DNA of 64,000 nucleotides, taken from assembly GCF_018320785.1 (NCBI RefSeq), contig NC_054886.1, forward strand, positions 36,929,354 through 36,993,353. The letters are read 5' to 3'. How positions within the stretch are numbered: position 1 is the stretch's first letter; the number at the start of each line of letters is the position of its first letter. A program made the translations under genes and the position numbers. A model generated the notes under the pieces. The model had not been told where the DNA came from, ran no database searches, and worked only from the letters and a program-made list of their open reading frames with translations. This DNA comes from Cheilinus undulatus (Eukaryota > Chordata > Actinopteri > Labriformes > Labridae). Of this stretch, positions 23,818-64,000 are shown piece after piece.

Positions 23818-24112
23818 GTGTACACATTAGTCTAATAACACATTCATGATTAAGACAGGAAACAAATGTAGAAAAAGATACACATTAGTCTAATAACACA
23901 TTCATGATTAAGACAGGAAACAAATGTAGAAAAAGATACACATTAGTCTAATAACACATTCATGATTAAGACAGGAAACAAATGTAGAAAAAGATACACA
24001 TTAGTCTAATAACACATTCATGATTAAGACAGGAAACAAATGTAGAAAAAGATACACATTAGTCCAACAACACATTAGTGATTGAGACAGGAAACAAATG
24101 TAGAAAAAGATT
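23818..24112 (+). repeat. 58-bp tandem repeat
   Basis: Five copies of a unit TACACATTAGTCTAATAACA ... GACAGGAAACAAATGTAGAA. The last copy is the most diverged. Confidence 0.93.
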
Positions 24113-24610
24113 TTATTTGAAAAATGAAAGTGACAGCGCCATCTTAGTTTACCTTACAGCAAGTGCACAACTGTTGAGCTTTTATTTTGAAATGTCCAGT
24201 GGCATACATCGAAGAGTTTCTCCTGCTGTATGACGTCATATGTCAGACTCCACCCACAGGTGACTTAAACTTTTGAATTCATAGCTTTAGTCACGTGACT
24301 GCACAGAGGCCTGCAGGGCAGGAAGAGTTAAGACCGCCATTGACCACTAGGTGGAGCCACAGCAGTCACATGACTGCGCAGACTCTGTAACATCTGTTTT
24401 ATCTGTTACAGCAGCAGAAAGCTGTTTTTTTTTTCGATCAGTGAGTGACATCACTGAAAGCTACAAAGTCAAGTCCTCACCACCATATAAGGGCATAGGG
24501 CTGTTTGGGCCATCTGATTGGGTGAGCATGCAGTCAGTCATTAACCAGTCAGGAAGTGAAAAAAAATTCAAAGAATCTAAGTACACTCATGAAAAAATAA
24601 ATACGACAAA

Positions 24611-25376
24611 CATTAGACTTCCAAAATAAAAGGGACAGCGATAGACTTCCAAAATAAAAGGGACAGACATTTAACTTCCAAAATAAAAGGGACAGACATT
24701 AGACTTCCAAAATAAAAGGGACAGGCATTAGAGTTCCAAAATGAAAGGGACAGACATTAAACTTCCAAAATAAAAGGGACAGACATTTGACTTCCAAAAT
24801 AAAAGGGACAGACATTAGACTTCCAAAATAAAAGGGACAGGCATTAGACTTCCAAAATAAAAGGGACAGACATTAGACTTCCAAAATAAAAGGGACAGAC
24901 ATTAGACTTCCAAAATAAAAGGGACAGGCATTAGACTTCCAAAATAAAAGGGACAGGCATTAGACTTCCAAAATAAAAGGGACAGACATTAGACTTCCAA
25001 AATAAAAGGGACAGACATTAGACTTCCAAAATAAAAGGGACAGGCATTAGACTTCCAAAATAAAAGGGACAGACATTAGACTTCCAAAATAAAAGGGACA
25101 GACATTAGACTTCCAAAATAAAAGGGACAGACATTAAACTTCCAAAATAAAAGGGACAGGCATTAGACTTCCAAAATAAAAGGGACAGGCATTAGACTTC
25201 CAAAATAAAAGGGACAGGCATTAGACTTCCAAAATAAAAGGGACAGGCATTAGACTTCCAAAATAAAAGGGACAGACATTAGACTTCCAAAATAAAAGGG
25301 ACAGACATTAGACTTCCAAAATAAAAGGGACAGACATTAAACTTCCAAAATAAAAGGGACAGACATCAGACTTTTA
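24611..25376 (+). repeat. 29-bp minisatellite, intergenic
   Basis: About 26 copies of ATTAGACTTCCAAAATAAAA followed by GGGACAGAC. Copies are nearly identical, suggesting recent expansion or homogenisation. Confidence 0.96.
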
Positions 25377-25609
25377 AAATCCATGGCACACAGCATAACC
25401 TGCCTTTATGAGGAGGCGGGTTTAGACTTTTTACATTTTTTTGGAGGGTCTTGGACCAACCTCTCATCTCACCGTCACATTAAAAGGATGGCATCGCTTT
25501 TTACCCGTTAGAATGAGGCCACACCCCTTGATCTTTGGCAGTGGCATTTGACCAGAGGGAGCGGGGCTTTCACCAAGGTAAACTAATGCTAACAAATGCT
25601 ACACAGTGC

Positions 25610-25885
25610 AACAGCTAAGCTAATACTATAGAGGCTAACATGCTAACACCTATCTTAGCATGGCCTATTACTCACAGTGCTCAAGGCAAACTTGCTAACT
25701 CCTAGCTTAAGATGGCCTTTCACTCACAGTGCTCCATAAGCTAACATGCTAAAACCTAGCTTAGCATGGCCTTTCACTCACAGTGCTCCATAAGCTAACA
25801 TGCTAAAACCTAGCTTAGCATGGCCAATCACTCACAGTTCTCCAGAGGCTAACATGCTAACCCTAACACCTAGCTTATAGAGCTA
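25610..25885 (+). repeat. 54-bp tandem repeat
   Basis: About 4.5 copies of a unit beginning GCTAACATGCTAAAACCTAG and containing TTAGCATGGCC and ACTCACAGTGCTCC, with moderate divergence. Confidence 0.85.
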
Positions 25886-26490
25886 ATGCTAACAATTAAT
25901 GGAGATTGTCGAAGGCTTTGATCCCTGATTGATCCTGATAAAAGTCTGATAGGTGCTGCTGTTTAAAGGAAGTGGTCTGTTCTCCTCTATTTGTGAAATT
26001 TGCAACATGCTGATTGAAACAAACCCTTGCCATCACTCCTTTTGGTCCCTACATGGTATAAAAAGGTGTCCATAGGGTCCACCCTCTCTGAACATTGAGC
26101 AACAGGAAGTATCTCTGTCCTGGTGGGTGTGGGCCATAAGAGTGTGACATCACATCAAAACCAGGTCTAAAGCTTCCTAGATTAAGACATGAAGTAGATA
26201 AAAGTTTAAAATGTTCTGTGCTTTTAATTCACACTTCTGATTGGATCATTCAGTCCGATGTAAGCAAAGGGACTCAGCTCTGCCTCCTCATGGGTCCATG
26301 GTCCTGATTGTCATACTTATTGATCACTGATTGGAGGCTTTATTGCTTTCACAGAGACCAAAGTGTTCACATTGCTGGTTTCAATAAAGCTGGTTTGATT
26401 CAAATTAAAACTTTGTTAACACAACTGGTCTCAATAAAGTTTGATTCAAAAGATTCAACATAGCCAAAATATTTCATTTGAGGCCACACT
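25886..26490. other. Intergenic, nothing recognised
   Basis: No coding segment or clear element was found. It includes CAATAAAG on the + strand near 26383 and 26431, which are not on the strand of either gene. Confidence 0.4.
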
Positions 26491-26499
26491 TACATAACA

Positions 26500-26875
26500 A
26501 TGACACCAGCAGGCAATGGTGACATGTAATTATTACATGACATCAGCTGGCAATGGCAATATGTTGTTATGTTTACATGACATCAGCTGGCAATGGCAAC
26601 GTGTCATTATGCTTACATGACATCAGCTGGCAATGGCAACATGTTATTACGTTGACATTACATCAGCTGGCAATGGCAACATGTTATTACGTTGACATTA
26701 CATCAGCTGGCAATGGCAACATGTTATTACGTTGACATTACATCAGCTGGCAATTGCAACATGTTATTATGTTGACATGATATCAGCTGGCAATGGCAAC
26801 ATGTTGTTATGTTTAAATGACATCAGCTGGCAATTCAACATGTAATGTTTACACAATATCAGCTGGTAATGGTGA
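26500..26875 (+). repeat. 40-bp tandem repeat
   Basis: About nine copies of CATCAGCTGGCAATGGCAAC followed by ATGTTATTACGTTGACATTA; the central copies are identical. Confidence 0.93.
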
Positions 26876-27039
26876 TCTGATGGTAAAATTTCTCTGTTTT
26901 GGCATTTCTAAAAACAGGAAAAATTTAATGCTCGACCAACAAAAAAGCATAATCTCTGCCACTGTTTAAGAAATCTGCAGTTCGTCTATAAAAAAAGACT
27001 TTATGCATACGTTCAATCCACTCCTATATGACAGGTTAG

Positions 27040-27182
27040 TTAGTAGGTGGACTACAACATCACTGGAGGCCATCTGTGCTAATAGATGGACTACAACAAC
27101 AATGGAGGACCCCTGAGTCAGTAGGTGGACTACAACAACAATGGAGGCCCCCTGAGTCAGTAGGTGGACTACAACAAGGTTG
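27040..27182 (+). repeat. 39-bp tandem repeat and poly-T
   Basis: Three to four copies of a unit containing GTAGGTGGACTACAACAACA and ATGGAGGCCCCCTGAGTCA; a 19-base T run follows at about 27203-27221. Confidence 0.85.
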
Positions 27183-27365
27183 ATACTATTGCCTTAGGAG
27201 TGTTTTTTTTTTTTTTTTTTTGTGGATCACAGCAGAGTGGTTTTCTGAATGAAGACTGATTTTGAAACTAAAACTAGGGATCGTTTAGGTGTAAATGTGG
27301 CCTAAAATGTCAGCAGCTAACAGGCTAACATGCTTATCTTAGCACTGCTGGAAGACACTGATTAC

Positions 27366-27456
27366 CCCCCCCACACACACACACACACACAGACACAGAC
27401 ACACCCACACACACACACACACACACACACCCCCCCACACACACACACACACACAC
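27366..27456 (+). repeat. (CA)n microsatellite directly after the pik3ca stop codon
   Basis: Nearly pure CA dinucleotides interrupted by two short C runs. On the gene strand the (TG)n begins immediately after the TAA, so it is the first part of the pik3ca 3' UTR. Confidence 0.95.
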
Positions 27457-60376
<32,920 letters not shown>

Positions 60377-60384
60377 CTAGACAC

Positions 60385-60535
60385 AAAATCACACAAATAA
60401 AAGAGAACGCAGGAAAATGAGAACGAGAGGACATGAGAAAGTGAGAACACATGGCCATGAGTAAATCAAAATATGGGAAAAACAAAATCTCTTAGAACTT
60501 GGAACATTGACAAATAATTTCAAAGTAGATTCTTA
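60385..60535. other. Unique intron sequence upstream of exon A
   Basis: Non-repetitive; holds the pyrimidine tract and acceptor of exon A on the minus strand. No further exon seen. Confidence 0.5.
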
Positions 60536-63500
60536 GCACTACAATTTAACTTCACACTAAAACCTAATCCTCACAGTAGAACTTAACCTCAAAGTAGAAC
60601 CTTATCTTTCCACTAGAAACTTTTCCTCACAATGTAACCTTCTTTTTCCCTGGAACATTATCTTCCAACAAGAACCCCTACCACTAGAGCCCCTACCACT
60701 AGAGCCTTATCTTCACAGTAGAACCTTGACCTCACAGGAGAATGTTCTCCTCACTGTTGAACCTTATCCTCACAGTAGAACCTAATCTTCACAGTAGAAC
60801 CTTCTCCTCACTGTAGGAACTTAATCTCACAGTAGGAACTTCTCCTCACAATAGAACCTTATCCTCACTGTAGAACCTTCTCCTCAATGTAGAACCTTAT
60901 CCTCACAGTAGAACCTTCTCCTCACAGTAGAACCTTATCCTCACAGCAGAACCTTGTCCTCACAGTAGAACCGTCTCCTCACAGTAGAACCTTGTCCTTA
61001 TAATAGAACCTTATCCTCACAGCAGAACCTTATCCTCACAGTAGAACCGTCTCCTCACAGTAGAACCTTATCCTCACAGCAGAACCTTATCCTCACAGTA
61101 GAACCTTCTCCTCACAGTAGAACCTTGTCCTCACTGTAGAACCTTCTCCTCACAGTAGAACCTTATCCTCACAGTAGAACCTTTACCTCACTGTAGAACC
61201 TTCTCCTCACAGTAGAACCTTCTCCTCACTGTTGAACCTTATCCTCACAGTAGAACCTTATCCTCACTGTAGAACCTTGTCCTCACTGTAGAACCTTGTC
61301 CTCACTGTAGAACCTTATCCTCACAGTAGAACCTTATCCTCACAGTAGAACCTTTACCTCACAGTAAAACCTTCTCCTCACAATAGAACCTTATCCTCAC
61401 TGTAGAACCTTATCCTCACAGTAGAACCTTCTCCTCACTGTAGAACCTTATCCTCACTGTAGAACCTTATCCTGCAGTGAGAACCTTCTCCTCACTGTAG
61501 AACCTTATCCTCGCAGTAGAACCTTCTCCTCACTGTAGAACCTTATCCTCGCAGTAGAACCTTATCCTCACTGTAGAACCTTATCCTCACTGTAGAACCT
61601 TATCCTCACAGTAGAACCTTCTCCTCACAGTAGAACCTTGTCCTCACTGTAGAACCTTCTCCTCACAGTAGAACCTTATCCTCACAGTAGAACCTTTACC
61701 TCACTGTAGAACCTTCTCCTCACAGTAGAACCTTCTCCTCACTGTTGAACCTTATCCTCACAGTAGAACCTTATCCTCACTGTAGAACCTTGTCCTCACT
61801 GTAGAACCTTGTCCTCACTGTAGAACCTTATCCTCACAGTAGAACCTTATCCTCACAGTAGAACCTTTACCTCACAGTAAAACCTTCTCCTCACAATAGA
61901 ACCTTATCCTCACTGTAGAACCTTATCCTCACAGTAGAACCTTCTCCTCACTGTAGAACCTTATCCTCACTGTAGAACCTTATCCTCGCAGTAGAACCTT
62001 CTCCTCACTGTAGAACCTTATCCTCGCAGTAGAACCTTCTCCTCACTGTAGAACCTTATCCTCGCAGTAGAACCTTATCCTCACTGTAGAACCTTATCCT
62101 CACTGTAGAACCTTATCCTCACAGTAGAACCTTATCCTCACTGTAGAACCTTATCCTCACTGTAGAACCTTATCCTCGCAGTAGAACCTTCTCCTCACTG
62201 TAGAACCTTATCCTCACTGTAGAACCTTATCCTCACAGTAGAACCTTATCCTCACTGTAGAACCTTGTCCTCACTGTAGAACCTTGTCCTCACTGTAGAA
62301 CCTTATCCTCACAGTAGAACCTTATCCTCACAGTAGAACCTTTACCTCACAGTAAAACCTTCTCCTCACAATAGAACCTTATCCTCACTGTAGAACCTTA
62401 TCCTCACAGTAGAACCTTCTCCTCACTGTAGAACCTTCTCCTCACTGTAGAATCTTCTCCTCACAGTAGAACCTTCTCCTCACAGTAGAACCTTATCCTC
62501 ACAGCAGAACCTTGTCCTCACAGTAGAACCGTCTCCTCACAGTAGAACCTTGTCCTTATAATAGAACCTTATCCTCACAGCAGAACCTTATCCTCACAGT
62601 AGAACCGTCTCCTCACAGTAGAACCTTATCCTCACAGCAGAACCTTATCCTCACAGTAGAACCTTCTCCTCACAGTAGAACCTTGTCCTCACTGTAGAAC
62701 CTTCTCCTCACAGTAGAACCTTATCCTCACAGTAGAACCTTTACCTCACTGTAGAACCTTCTCCTCACAGTAGAACCTTCTCCTCACTGTTGAACCTTAT
62801 CCTCACAGTAGAACCTTATCCTCACTGTAGAACCTTGTCCTCACTGTAGAACCTTGTCCTCACTGTAGAACCTTATCCTCACAGTAGAACCTTATCCTCA
62901 CAGTAGAACCTTTACCTCACAGTAAAACCTTCTCCTCACAATAGAACCTTATCCTCACTGTAGAACCTTATCCTCACAGTAGAACCTTCTCCTCACTGTA
63001 GAACCTTATCCTCACTGTAGAACCTTATCCTCGCAGTAGAACCTTCTCCTCACTGTAGAACCTTATCCTCGCAGTAGAACCTTCTCCTCACTGTAGAACC
63101 TTATCCTCGCAGTAGAACCTTATCCTCACTGTAGAACCTTATCCTCACTGTAGAACCTTATCCTCGCAGTAGAACCTTCTCCTCACTGTAGAACCTTATC
63201 CTCGCAGTAGAACCTTATCCTCACTGTAGAACCTTATCCTCACTGTAGAACCTTATCCTCACAGTAGAACCTTCTCCTCACAGTAGAACCTTGTCCTCAC
63301 TGTAGAACCTTCTCCTCACAGTAGAACCTTATCCTCACAGTAGAACCTTTACCTCACTGTAGAACCTTCTCCTCACAGTAGAACCTTCTCCTCACTGTTG
63401 AACCTTATCCTCACAGTAGAACCTTATCCTCACTGTAGAACCTTGTCCTCACTGTAGAACCTTGTCCTCACTGTAGAACCTTATCCTCACAGTAGAACCT

Positions 63501-64000
63501 TATCCTCACAGTAGAACCTTTACCTCACAGTAAAACCTTCTCCTCACAATAGAACCTTATCCTCACTGTAGGACCTTATCCTCACAGTAGAACCTTCTCC
63601 TCACTGTAGAACCTTATCCTCACTGTAGAACCTTATCCTCGCAGTAGAACCTTCTCCTCACTGTAGAACCTTATCCTCGCAGTAGAACCTTCTCCTCACT
63701 GTAGAACCTTATCCTCGCAGTAGAACCTTATCCTCACTGTAGAACCTTATCCTCACTGTAGAACCTTATCCTCACAGTAGAACCTTCTCCTCACTGTAGA
63801 ACCTTATCCTCACTGTAGAACCTTATCCTCGCAGTAGAACCTTCTCCTCACTGTAGAACCTTATCCTCACTGTAGAACCTTATCCTCACAGTAGAACCGT
63901 CTCCTCACAGTAGAACCTTATCCTCACAGCAGAACCTTATCCTCACAGTAGAACCTTCTCCTCACAGTAGAACCTTGTCCTCACTGTAGAACCTTCTCCT
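60536..64000 (-). repeat. 19-bp minisatellite, over 3.4 kb, continuing past the window edge
   Basis: Roughly 180 copies of CCTTATCCTCACAGTAGAA with alternations (CTTCTCC, CTTGTCC; CACTGT, CACAGT, CGCAGT). Marker phrase CTCACTGTTGAACC at about 60750, 61225, 61738, 62783 and 63391 shows block duplications of about 0.5-0.6 kb. It lies in the pik3ca intron upstream of exon A. Earlier exons must lie beyond 64000. Confidence 0.96.

Overview
The window is animal nuclear DNA, most likely from a ray-finned (teleost) fish. Two conserved vertebrate genes with spliced exons lie on the minus strand. Between and inside them are Rex1, L2, Tc1/mariner and hAT elements of the kinds common in fish genomes. The exact species cannot be told from the sequence.

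Layout from left to right. Positions 1-1049 hold the 3' part of a Rex1-like LINE. Positions 1141-9080 are a Tc1-like transposon whose transposase gene has been blown apart by about 220 copies of a 33-bp minisatellite. Positions 10126-22158 are the complete coding region of eif4e2 (4EHP, the cap-binding translational repressor) in seven exons. Its introns carry a Tc1 element with a nested hAT element, a second Tc1 remnant, and a 5.6-kb 29-bp minisatellite. Positions 22159-27456 contain the eif4e2 promoter side and the intergenic space, filled with short tandem arrays and a decayed Tc1-like copy. From 27457 to 60376 are 22 exons of pik3ca (the PI3-kinase catalytic subunit p110-alpha), encoding from the Ras-binding domain to the stop codon. 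The first coding exons lie beyond the right edge. The exon lengths sum to 2583 nt, which is 861 codons in an unbroken frame.

The pik3ca introns are extraordinarily rich in tandem repeats: an 8.6-kb 28/29-bp array, a 3.4-kb 19-bp array that runs off the window, a 2.1-kb 20-bp array, a 1.9-kb array of 10-20-bp units, and others. By eye roughly 38 kb, or 59% of the window, is tandem repeat. At least three of these arrays are built from a piece of the neighbouring pik3ca exon together with its 5' splice site. The donor junction of exon B, of the exon at 45007-45171 and of the exon at 37382-37503 has each been copied many times into its own intron. A fourth array may have the same origin. This recurrent donor-seeded amplification, plus five introns not present in the human PIK3CA exon layout as I remember it, is the most unusual thing here.

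A nearly full-length L2-type LINE (31591-36777), with six 256-bp tandem 5' monomers, has inserted into one of these exon-derived arrays in perfect register. The two host genes are in tandem on the same strand, pik3ca upstream and eif4e2 downstream. They are not an operon, and no functional link between them can be read from the sequence.
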